DNA of 15,731 nt, taken from positions 1-15,731 of the forward strand of contig NZ_JAYWXI010000022.1 of assembly GCF_036016955.1 (NCBI RefSeq). Direction: 5' to 3'. This document shows positions 7,555 to 13,969 of this stretch, in pieces; positions within the stretch are counted from its first letter, which is position 1; every line of letters starts with the position of its first letter. The position numbers were made by a program, and so were the translations under genes. The notes beneath the pieces are model-generated. The model had not been told where the DNA came from. It did not search any database and saw only the letters and a list, made by a program, of their open reading frames with translations. This DNA comes from JAYWXI01 sp036016955. Its GTDB lineage: Bacteria; Bacteroidota; Bacteroidia; Flavobacteriales; Weeksellaceae.

Positions 7555-8580
7555 TCATTGATTTTTCATTTCTAATGTTAAAAAATGTTTTAGGTACAAT
7601 TCTCCGTGATTCCAAAGCACTATTTCGGCTGTTATTTTTTCTAACATTTTGCTATCTTCACTAAGAGTATAGTAGAGTTCAACTTCTCCATTTATAGCCT
7701 CTTTTTGATTTTCTTCAATCTTAACTCCTTTCAAAATTTCTTGTAGGCTATAGTTATCATCTATTGTTCCTTTTATTTTAATGGTATTATTATCTTCAAA
7801 ATGGTGTGTTGAATTGAATTTACACTCTAATGGAAAAGAATTGGGAACAACATAAAATGTAGCTTTCCATTCATTTTCCTCTCGTAAATATTTCCTTTCA
7901 GGAAATAACAACTGATACAATAAAGTGGAACGAATTTGATTGAAAATATAAACTTCATTTTTGATGGTGCTATAAAATTTATTTATATAATTACTGTATA
8001 TTTCCCCAATAAAAAAATCTTCGAAATCCTTTCTGTTGCTTTCAAATTTGTTAATAATAGCATCGTGATCATACAATTGAGATAGCTTGCCATTATTCAA
8101 GACTACCAGTTGTATAGGTGAGATGCTTTTCATACAAGCAAGGGATATCAAACTTATTTTATCATCTGGTATTTGTTTATCTTTTTTGAAATTATGTGTT
8201 TGTACTTCGAATACCAAGCCTTTGTCATTCTTTTTCTTAAAAGCAATAGAAACATCGTAAGTAATAATTATTTTATCTTTATCATCTTGCTTTATGTGTT
8301 CTGTTACTTCGTAATTGGGGAAATAAAAATCAGTATTCAAATAGGAAGATGGCAACCTAAATATTTTTGCTAACTCTTGCTCATACATTTGAATTTCTAT
8401 AATTTTTTCATCTGAAGGAATATGTACTTCTCTAATACCTTGAAGGTCTTTTTCTATAAGGTGTTCTAAATCACAATAAGTATTATGATGACGCCTCAAC
8501 GCTTCACGAGAAATGTTCAACTTTTTAGCTATTGACTCTAATGTATCTCCTCTTTGGACTTTATATAGGTTTGTCTTCAT
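7555..8580 (-). CDS. LysM-domain protein of the T6SS cargo locus
   Basis: A 341-residue protein without a signal peptide. Residues 5-55 are a clear LysM domain: YKVQRGDTLESIAKKLNIS, then the loop and the closing strand EVHIPSD. The remainder matches nothing I recognise. It has a mixed helical/strand middle and a strand-rich C-terminus from about residue 245 (FYVVPNSFPLECKF, later NGEVELYYTL and AEIVLWNHGEL). A LysM at the N-terminus of a cytoplasmic protein suggests either binding of cell wall after injection or, by analogy with LysM modules in phage tail and extracellular injection system hubs, an adaptor role at the spike. It follows the membrane-anchored immunity gene after 50 nt and precedes the DUF3289-like toxin by 53 nt. 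An adaptor or co-effector for that toxin is my preferred inference, not shown by the sequence. Confidence 0.7.
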   Translation of the reverse strand: MKTNLYKVQRGDTLESIAKKLNISREALRRHHNTYCDLEHLIEKDLQGIREVHIPSDEKIIEIQMYEQELAKIFRLPSSYLNTDFYFPNYEVTEHIKQDDKDKIIITYDVSIAFKKKNDKGLVFEVQTHNFKKDKQIPDDKISLISLACMKSISPIQLVVLNNGKLSQLYDHDAIINKFESNRKDFEDFFIGEIYSNYINKFYSTIKNEVYIFNQIRSTLLYQLLFPERKYLREENEWKATFYVVPNSFPLECKFNSTHHFEDNNTIKIKGTIDDNYSLQEILKGVKIEENQKEAINGEVELYYTLSEDSKMLEKITAEIVLWNHGELYLKHFLTLEMKNQ

Positions 8581-8630
8581 AATTACTTTTTCCTAATTAC
8601 TTGTTCTATTATTTTGAAATAACTATTGCT

Positions 8631-9005
8631 TCACTTTAGCCAAAAATATCTAACTTTGGTATATTTTTTATATTTTCCTTCTTCATCTAGGTAAATTTCT
8701 AATTTCCAAAAATCAATATCCTTTTTAGTCAATAAATCGTTATAATTATATGTAAATATTGCGATTTCATCTTCATTGTCCCAATCCCAAATATGTGGCA
8801 ACTTGTATTGTGAAATATGATTTTGTACATACAATTTATGAATATCTCCATCTAAAGTTACTATTTTTCCTAAATAACCTATCTCTTTATTATGGGTATG
8901 AAATATAATAGTGGGACGAGTAAAGTTATAAACAAAATATATGATTAGAACGATTAACAATGTCAGAAAAAAGTATAAACTTTTTTGAATATTATTTATT
9001 TTCAT
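8631..9005 (-). CDS. Membrane-anchored candidate immunity protein to the toxin-44 effector
   Basis: A 124-residue protein with one N-terminal hydrophobic segment (about residues 10-28, LYFFLTLLIVLIIYFVYNF) preceded by Lys residues, predicting an inner-membrane anchor with the bulk of the protein in the periplasm. The rest is a small strand-rich domain (PTIIFHTHNKEIG, KIVTLDGDIHKLYV, AIFTYNYNDLL) ending in KVRYFWLK. No family was recognised. Its start overlaps the end of the effector gene by 14 nt, so the two are translationally coupled, the usual arrangement for T6SS effector-immunity pairs. The periplasmic topology implies that the toxin is neutralised outside the cytoplasm. Confidence 0.7.
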   Translation of the reverse strand: MKINNIQKSLYFFLTLLIVLIIYFVYNFTRPTIIFHTHNKEIGYLGKIVTLDGDIHKLYVQNHISQYKLPHIWDWDNEDEIAIFTYNYNDLLTKKDIDFWKLEIYLDEEGKYKKYTKVRYFWLK

Positions 9006-10101
9006 TATTGTAGCATTTATGTTTTTTCTTGCTCTCTTTTAGAGGAGCAATCTCTAAAGCATCTAAAATATCTTGTGCTGTCAGCTTTTCTGCATACTTG
9101 CCATATTTATAATATAACGAAAACCCTATTTTTATAGCTATTTTATCATCCTCTGTATCCTTAGAGTTCCCTCCAGAACTATCTATTATTTGGGCTAAAT
9201 CAGCTCCATCTAATAATGTGTCTTCACTGAAACCAACGCTTAATCCAACATAACCATAGTGTATATTAGACCACACATCATAAAAGTAGTCATATTCTCC
9301 ATACTTATGAAAATAACTTTTATATGTAACATACTTTTTAGAGACATTTGAATATTCCCTCCTTTCAATTGCAAATTCTTTAAAATTATCTCTTATTATA
9401 GGTTTATGATCCCAAGGTCTATTCTTAAAAACTCTTTCTGTCCATAATATTCTAGCTTTTAGCAAATTTTGCGGTTCAGGCTGACTTAAAAGTTGTCCCA
9501 ATATATTTCTACTTTTCCATTCTTTGAATCTTTTTTCATATTCCTCATATGATGCATAATACCTTATACTCCCTGCTATATTACTCTGTGTATTCTTTTT
9601 TATTTCTTGCTCGATATATAAAGCTACATTTCTTGCTCCATCTATATGATCACATTTCCCAACCTTAGTCTTAGCACTCACACTTTCTGTAGGCTTTTGT
9701 AAGTAAGGCATTACCACAATTTGTTTCCCTGCCCACTCTTTTTTTATTTTGAGTTTAAGACTCATTCCTTGTTGTGATTGTTTCTCCTTTTTATCATCCA
9801 CTTTTACTACCCAACGAATTCGTTTTTTATCTTCCTCTGTCGGCTGTATATTAAATCTTGTTACTTTGTAGGTAATTTCCTTCCCTGGGAGTGACTCTTT
9901 CTCACCTTTTACCTCCACTATCAGCACAGTAGAATTTTTTTGTAAAGGTACCTCTTCAGGCTCTCCATAAGTAACCCCACCTTCTTTTCCTACTTGTATT
10001 ACCTTAGAGCCAATATTCACTATATCCTCTTTGGAATATCTTTTATAGTTCCCTCCAATGATTTTCGTGATATTCCCTTTTACAATTCTTGTTCTACTCA
10101 T
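8992..10101 (-). CDS. T6SS effector with bacterial toxin 44 (Ntox44) domain
   Basis: A 369-residue protein. Residues 1-52 form a short N-terminal module (from RIVKGNITKIIGG to GVTYGEPEE) laid out like those of the two other vgrG-linked effectors here. Residues 57-147 look like an Ig-like beta domain (STVLIVEVKGE, KRIRWVVKVDD, GKQIVVMPYLQKP). Residues about 150-355 match the polymorphic toxin type 44 domain: DGARNVALYIEQE, NRPWDHKP (228-234), YDVWSNIHYGYVG (274-286), LLDGADLAQ (297-304) and DKIAIKIGFSLYYKYG near the end. The activity of this family is not firmly established, so none is assigned. The gene starts 12 nt after a broken vgrG 3' end and overlaps a membrane-anchored immunity candidate. 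The short Lys-rich tail after residue 355 is probably disordered. Confidence 0.8.
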   Translation of the reverse strand: MSRTRIVKGNITKIIGGNYKRYSKEDIVNIGSKVIQVGKEGGVTYGEPEEVPLQKNSTVLIVEVKGEKESLPGKEITYKVTRFNIQPTEEDKKRIRWVVKVDDKKEKQSQQGMSLKLKIKKEWAGKQIVVMPYLQKPTESVSAKTKVGKCDHIDGARNVALYIEQEIKKNTQSNIAGSIRYYASYEEYEKRFKEWKSRNILGQLLSQPEPQNLLKARILWTERVFKNRPWDHKPIIRDNFKEFAIERREYSNVSKKYVTYKSYFHKYGEYDYFYDVWSNIHYGYVGLSVGFSEDTLLDGADLAQIIDSSGGNSKDTEDDKIAIKIGFSLYYKYGKYAEKLTAQDILDALEIAPLKESKKKHKCYNNENK

Positions 10102-10465
10102 AATAATTCATTTTTAAAAATTATTACCTTTTTCTGAACTATTATTTTTAATAGATTTTTTAGAGTGTTGTTCATTAGTTCCTGTACTCTGTGTTACAAT
10201 ATTTCCATCACTTACTTCATTTCGTTCTTGTTTTGTTTCACTATGTACATCACCCTCTATTATTTCTGTTAGTTTCCCTGTGATGAACATATTAGCATCA
10301 CCTACTACAGAGGTGGTTTTAATAGCTCCTATATTTTCAATATGGTTTAATCCTATACCATCAGACTTATTCATTCCTACATTGGTTGTCATATTCTGCC
10401 CTACATTGATATTCAAATTTTTACAATTGAGTGTCATGGTCTCTGGTGCTGTTATGTTTATATTA

Positions 10466-10473
10466 CCCCCCCC
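10466..10473 (-). repeat. G8 homopolymer at the vgrG remnant frameshift
   Basis: Eight consecutive G residues on the coding strand lie exactly where the reading frame of the vgrG remnant breaks. The intact paralogue reads GACACCACAGGTGGGAAT at this place, with no long run. Such tracts gain and lose bases by slippage. A change to nine, or loss of two, would join the two halves. Since the 5' part of the gene is gone as well, a phase switch would only restore a short fragment. Confidence 0.6.
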
Positions 10474-10481
10474 ATGGTATC

Positions 10482-10577
10482 CAAATGTATTTCATTACCA
10501 CTTTTATCAGTTATGATAATACTCTCGTCTTCTGTAAACTTAACGATATGTCCACTTCTGGTTTGTATCACTTTTAT
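10482..10577 (-). repeat. Direct repeat of the vgrG needle base (copy in the remnant)
   Basis: This stretch aligns without gaps to 15452-15547 in the right-edge vgrG, with only about six mismatches over roughly 92 bases by my hand count. It includes an identical block of more than 30 bases in the part coding for ESIIITDKSG. The repeat ends abruptly at 10577, within a few bases of the preceding gene's stop codon, which marks a recombination or deletion junction. Confidence 0.7.
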
Positions 10578-11038
10578 TACATAATCATTCTATTATTTTG
10601 TTTAAACCACCCTATCCATTCTTTAGGACAATCGTATTTTAATAAATATTCTTGTTTTTGATTGAGATCGAGACTTTCCCAGTATGGAAGCCAATTTCTT
10701 ATACAATAATCTTCTTGTATTCCTTGATTCCATCTCGGAGCACCATAAAACATATCAGGAAAAACCACCCACGGTGGAAGTAATTCGTTATATTTAGCAA
10801 TTTCAATTTCGAAAGTTTCTTTCTCTGTCCTGTTATTGAAACTTATAGAAATGTAGTAAAGCTTATTTGAAATTTTTTCACACCTCACTCCTCTAAAAAG
10901 TAATCTTTTGTCATAAAAAAATTGCTTTAATGTTTTATCATTAATTACTTTCATATAATGATATAATTCTGCAGGTAAATAAAAATGATACCAAACTTTT
11001 CTCTTGAATAGTTTTAACATATTATATTTAGTTTTCAT
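10577..11038 (-). CDS. Soluble candidate immunity protein to the glycine-zipper effector
   Basis: A 153-residue protein with neither a signal peptide nor a membrane segment, so it should stay in the cytoplasm. It is rich in aromatic residues: VWYHFYLPAELYHYM near the start, LYYISISFNN in the middle, LPPWVVFPDMFYGAPRW (residues 87-103), and a C-terminal WLPYWESLDLNQKQEYLL followed by EWIGWF. The family was not recognised. Its start overlaps the effector stop by 11 nt. Its stop (10577-10579) abuts the vgrG remnant, so the gene end coincides with a recombination junction and its last few residues (NNRMIM) could be altered. Immunity is inferred from position and coupling. A soluble immunity protein would argue for a cytoplasmic toxin target. 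Confidence 0.65.
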   Translation of the reverse strand: MKTKYNMLKLFKRKVWYHFYLPAELYHYMKVINDKTLKQFFYDKRLLFRGVRCEKISNKLYYISISFNNRTEKETFEIEIAKYNELLPPWVVFPDMFYGAPRWNQGIQEDYCIRNWLPYWESLDLNQKQEYLLKYDCPKEWIGWFKQNNRMIM

Positions 11039-12401
11039 CTATTTGATCTGCTATCCAATCTGCCCCAAAATAGCCTGCTGTTCCAAAAATAATTGCTCCA
11101 ATCGCTCCAGTAATAATCGCCCCTGGTCCTGTTTCTATTCCTATTGCAGCTCCAGCTATTCCTCCAATTTTTGCACCAGCAACTGCACTGCCCCAACCTC
11201 CAACTTGTCTTATCGTTTCTGCCGCAATAGGTTTAATGGAACTTTGTTTAACAGATTTTTCCGTTGCTTGTTCTAATTCATAAGCGGTTATAACTATACC
11301 GATTATATTTAATACTCTTAGCCCTTTTGTCAATCTCATAGCGGCTGGAGATTTAATAGCATCGGCAGGGATATTTCCTTCAATTAAAACTTCTTTTTCA
11401 ATATTTGATACCGCATTGATAACTTTATCTAATCTTGCTTTTGCTTCAACAGTGGGTGCTTGTTGTCTCAGCCTTTTTAAATCTGCTACAATTTCTTCAG
11501 TAGAATATATTTTACATCCAGCAGCTTTAGCCTTTTTAATGTCAATATAATGTGGTGTACCTTTAATATTAGGAGCTCCATTCGGTAAGCTACTACCAGA
11601 CAAATACTGGCTTTTATTTAAACCAAAAGCATGTTCTCCTATTGAAATATTTGCTGATGGATTTGGGGGTGACATTCCAAGCATTTCAAATTTATTACTC
11701 TTAAAATAATCAAATATTTTTGCAGGTGGTGGCACTACAACTTTTCTAACTATTTTTCCTGATGGTAGTAGTTCATCTGTAAGAATAAATAAAAAAGCTC
11801 CTCCATAGTTTATTTTTTTTGACACTTTTAAATAATCACTAAATGAAAGAGGTAGTTCAACATTTTCATTATCATAACTACATGCAAAAAACAATTCTAT
11901 TTGTTTATCCTCTTCCTCCTCAATCAAATTTTCTAAGATTCCTTCTAACAAGATTGTTATTACTATTTTATTGTTTTTTACTTCCCTATATCTCAAATAT
12001 TTATAATCATCCCCTCCCTTAGGTCCTAATGCAATCTTATCAGAGCCTTTATTATTGTCTTTCGCTTCTCTTATTTGTTTTAAATCATCATCACAAAGCG
12101 TTGTACCTATATATTTACCATTAGGTATGTTTCTGGTTTCAATATGAAAAAATACTTTATCTCCTAAAAAAGCCTCAGTTATTTTATTTTTTCCTTCTTC
12201 ATCAGAGCTCCACCATCCCTTTACAAAAACTCCTTTTTTTAATTCAGGTTCTTTTGGCTTTCCGAAATTAGTTCCTTTGTCAGCCGTAAACTGACTTTTA
12301 CCTCCTGCCGAAGCATTAAACTCATCAGTATAAACCGTCCAATTATCACATTCAATAGAGTTTTTCCCTCCGACAACGCGTATGATTTTCCCTCCTGCCA
12401 T
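11028..12401 (-). CDS. VgrG-linked T6SS effector with C-terminal glycine zipper
   Basis: A 457-residue protein. Residues 1-52 are the N-terminal module (MAGGKIIRVVGG to NFGKPKEP), closely similar to that of the effector at 13953-15092. Residues 57-195 are an Ig-like beta domain, also shared (VFVKGWWSSDEEG, VFFHIETRNIP, IELFFACSYDNE, FSDYLKV). After a PPP hinge (224-226), residues 245-345 form an unrecognised domain with YLSGSSLPNGAPNIKG, PHYIDIKKAKAAG and STEEIVADLKRL. A hydrophobic segment (361-374) and a long Gly/Ala/Ile zipper (401-446, for example AGAKIGGIAGAAIG) follow; both could insert into a membrane. The protein may form pores, or the zipper may carry the 245-345 domain across a membrane. 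The gene starts 2 nt after the truncated vgrG stop and overlaps its immunity candidate. Confidence 0.75.
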   Translation of the reverse strand: MAGGKIIRVVGGKNSIECDNWTVYTDEFNASAGGKSQFTADKGTNFGKPKEPELKKGVFVKGWWSSDEEGKNKITEAFLGDKVFFHIETRNIPNGKYIGTTLCDDDLKQIREAKDNNKGSDKIALGPKGGDDYKYLRYREVKNNKIVITILLEGILENLIEEEEDKQIELFFACSYDNENVELPLSFSDYLKVSKKINYGGAFLFILTDELLPSGKIVRKVVVPPPAKIFDYFKSNKFEMLGMSPPNPSANISIGEHAFGLNKSQYLSGSSLPNGAPNIKGTPHYIDIKKAKAAGCKIYSTEEIVADLKRLRQQAPTVEAKARLDKVINAVSNIEKEVLIEGNIPADAIKSPAAMRLTKGLRVLNIIGIVITAYELEQATEKSVKQSSIKPIAAETIRQVGGWGSAVAGAKIGGIAGAAIGIETGPGAIITGAIGAIIFGTAGYFGADWIADQIDEN

Positions 12402-12403
12402 AA

Positions 12404-13390
12404 CTAAAATAAATTGGATTTATCCCCACTATTATTATTTAATTTCCCTTTTGAGTGAATGCTATTCGTTTCTTGAGAAATAATATTTTTTTTACCAGAT
12501 TGATCGGTTACTTCCTTAGCTTTAGATTTTCTTTCTCCTTGAGCTACTTCCATAATATTAGCTGCCATCAAAGAATAATCTGCCACCGCATTCTGCATCA
12601 TCATAGCACCTGCAAAGCTATTGTGATTCATCCCAGCGCTTTCAGTAATATTCATTCCTGCATTTACACTAACATTCATTCCCGCACTAATATTTACATT
12701 TTCTCCTGCGGTAAAAGTCATATTTTTAGGAGCATTCACATTGATGTTACCTTGTCCGTCCATAAAATAGGTGTTTCCACTTGGGTCTTCTATAAAGACA
12801 CTACCTTCAGCATCATTTAGAATAATCTTAGTGCCACTCCTCGTATGGATTACTTTTTTATCATTTCCTGCGGTAGCATACCCACTTTTACTTTTTCCAT
12901 TGTAGTGGCTACCGATGACATAGGGTCTTTCGGCGTTTTGATTTTCAAAAGACACCATCACTTCCTCATCTATCTCGGGGATAAAATAAAAACCTTTGCC
13001 CGAACCGCCGTGTGGCTGTACTACGCGTATCCAAGGCGAATATTCATTGGTAGGGCGTTGCCAAATAAACTGTACTCTTACTCGTCCTAAACCTTGCGGG
13101 TCGTTGTTATCCTTTACAATAGCAGGTTGGTCTTCACATTTAGCAAAAGCATTCTCATCTACATAAGGCGACACAAAAATATCAGGAATACCTACAAACT
13201 CATTCCAATAGGTATCACCATCTAAGTAATGGGTTATCTCCAAAATACGATAAATTTCCATCGCTTTATCATTGATGTCTGATAATTTGGCTCTTCCACC
13301 AATCCTTAATTTCGGTTCGCGACTTTTACCCTTCACTATCAGCAAATTCTCCCTATTTTCCTTCTCCCTCAATAGCGATTGCTCACCCAT
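12404..13390 (-). CDS. vgrG: VgrG, 5'-truncated (OB-fold and needle only)
   Basis: A 328-residue reading frame covering the C-terminal half of VgrG. Residues about 30-75 retain part of the linker before the base (RIGGRAKLSDI, YRILEITHYLDG). Residues 85-165 are the gp5-like OB-fold (QPAIVKDNNDPQGLGRVRV, SPWIRVVQPHGGSGKG, IDEEVMVSFENQNAERPY). Residues about 205-285 are the triple-stranded beta-helix needle (NINVNAPKNMTFTAGENVNI, then ISAGMNVSVNAGMN). The gp27-like N-terminal barrels, normally some 270-300 residues, are absent. An in-frame TAA lies directly before the ATG, so no longer product is possible from here. VgrG works as a trimer at the spike tip. This fragment could add to or compete with full VgrG, or be a recombination donor. 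It ends 2 nt before the next effector. Confidence 0.85.
   Translation of the reverse strand: MGEQSLLREKENRENLLIVKGKSREPKLRIGGRAKLSDINDKAMEIYRILEITHYLDGDTYWNEFVGIPDIFVSPYVDENAFAKCEDQPAIVKDNNDPQGLGRVRVQFIWQRPTNEYSPWIRVVQPHGGSGKGFYFIPEIDEEVMVSFENQNAERPYVIGSHYNGKSKSGYATAGNDKKVIHTRSGTKIILNDAEGSVFIEDPSGNTYFMDGQGNINVNAPKNMTFTAGENVNISAGMNVSVNAGMNITESAGMNHNSFAGAMMMQNAVADYSLMAANIMEVAQGERKSKAKEVTDQSGKKNIISQETNSIHSKGKLNNNSGDKSNLF
12873..13043 (-). repeat. Direct repeat of the vgrG OB-fold segment
   Basis: This stretch aligns without gaps to 15561-15731 at a fixed offset of 2688 bp, with about 12 mismatches in 171 bases (near 93% identity by my count). The repeat continues past the right window edge, so its true length is unknown. 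It codes for the most conserved part of VgrG (SPWIRVVQPHGGSGKG to NGKSKSGYAT). The flanking needle sequences are far more diverged, so this block is the natural place for homologous exchange between the copies. Confidence 0.8.
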
Positions 13391-13522
13391 TTAAAAGCCC
13401 TCTTCCCCATTCCAATGCAGATAAATTACCATTCTAATATTTCCATTAGTCATGCCAATAATAAACATTTTACAATGACAAAACTATTTCATCATTAAAT
13501 ATGGAACATTACCCCAAACACT
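13391..13522. other. Short intergenic gap with possible mini-ORF and -7 element
   Basis: The 132 bp between the first lipoprotein and the truncated vgrG contains no vgrG-like coding sequence, so the 5' loss of that vgrG is clean. A TAGTTTTG element (13479-13486, minus strand) fits the Bacteroidota -7 consensus, but no TTG/TTTG lies at the right distance upstream. A 20-codon frame (ATG at 13453, ending in the TAA at 13391-13393) abuts the vgrG ATG. Neither is well enough supported to call. Confidence 0.3.
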
Positions 13523-13969
13523 CTATCTTTTCAAATCATTGTAAAACTTCTGGGTAAAATAAGTTTTTTTCTCTCCATCAAGAATATCTTTTGTTGATGG
13601 TTCAGGTAAATTTATATTTAACTTTTCTTTATCAGAATTAAAAATCTCACCTGTATTTCCATTGACCCAAGTCGTATTTCCTAAAAAATATTCTCCTATT
13701 TTATGATTATACAAAATAACTCCATCTGAGAATATGTAATAATCATCATAAATAATTCGGAGGTTAACCTCAATTTCATTTTTATCGTTATACTTTTCAA
13801 AAAAATATTTAGCAAACATTTGAGCAGCCTGTTTCGTATCAATTTTTAGCTGTTTTTCTCTTTGCTGATATTCTTTTGTTCCATATACATAATATTTTTT
13901 TATTTCTTCTTTACAAGAAAACAGATTAAAAATTGTCATAATAAATATAAGTTTAATTAATTTCAGCAT
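13523..13969 (-). CDS. Lipoprotein candidate immunity (NTF2-like) to the papain-like effector
   Basis: A 148-residue lipoprotein with lipobox Cys19 (FNLFSCKEE). The remainder looks like an NTF2-fold immunity protein: a helix (KQAAQMFAKYFFEKYND), then strands EVNLRIIYDDYYIF and GEYFLGNTTWVNGNTGEIF. The last stretch is like the TW(I/V)V...G(K/E)I ending common in that group. The family call is moderate because the similarity is short. Its start overlaps the effector stop by 17 nt, which implies translational coupling. A lipid-anchored periplasmic protein is what one expects to guard peptidoglycan or the membrane from a cysteine-amidase-like toxin. The CKEE sequence after the acylated cysteine is discussed as a possible surface-export signal. 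Confidence 0.7.
   Translation of the reverse strand: MLKLIKLIFIMTIFNLFSCKEEIKKYYVYGTKEYQQREKQLKIDTKQAAQMFAKYFFEKYNDKNEIEVNLRIIYDDYYIFSDGVILYNHKIGEYFLGNTTWVNGNTGEIFNSDKEKLNINLPEPSTKDILDGEKKTYFTQKFYNDLKR

Larger units (their letters stand above)
10114..10577 (-). pseudogene. vgrG 3' remnant, truncated and frameshifted
   Basis: The minus strand from 10577 encodes IKVIQTRSGHIVKF, ITDKSGNEIHLDTMGG and, after a frame change, NINITAPETM and a C-terminus ending SSEKGNNF. This parallels the end of the VgrG at the right edge of the window. Everything upstream of IKVIQ is missing; the junction falls at the stop codon of the preceding immunity gene. A run of eight G (10466-10473, written as C on the plus strand) puts the two halves out of frame, ending the upstream part in VI-stop. 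Six or nine G would restore reading. The last 107 codons remain open from an internal ATG at 10437 and may still be translated. The remnant keeps the beta-helix needle character (ASN/GLY/ILE repeats). A separate product from the open part cannot be excluded. Confidence 0.8.

Noticed and set aside
11004..11276. Plus-strand Cys/Ser/Asn-rich reading frame
   Set aside because: It is the antisense of the glycine-zipper region; the composition mirrors the Gly/Ala codons on the other strand.
12455..13090. Two plus-strand frames across the truncated vgrG
   Set aside because: Both are antisense to conserved VgrG coding sequence and show no independent support.
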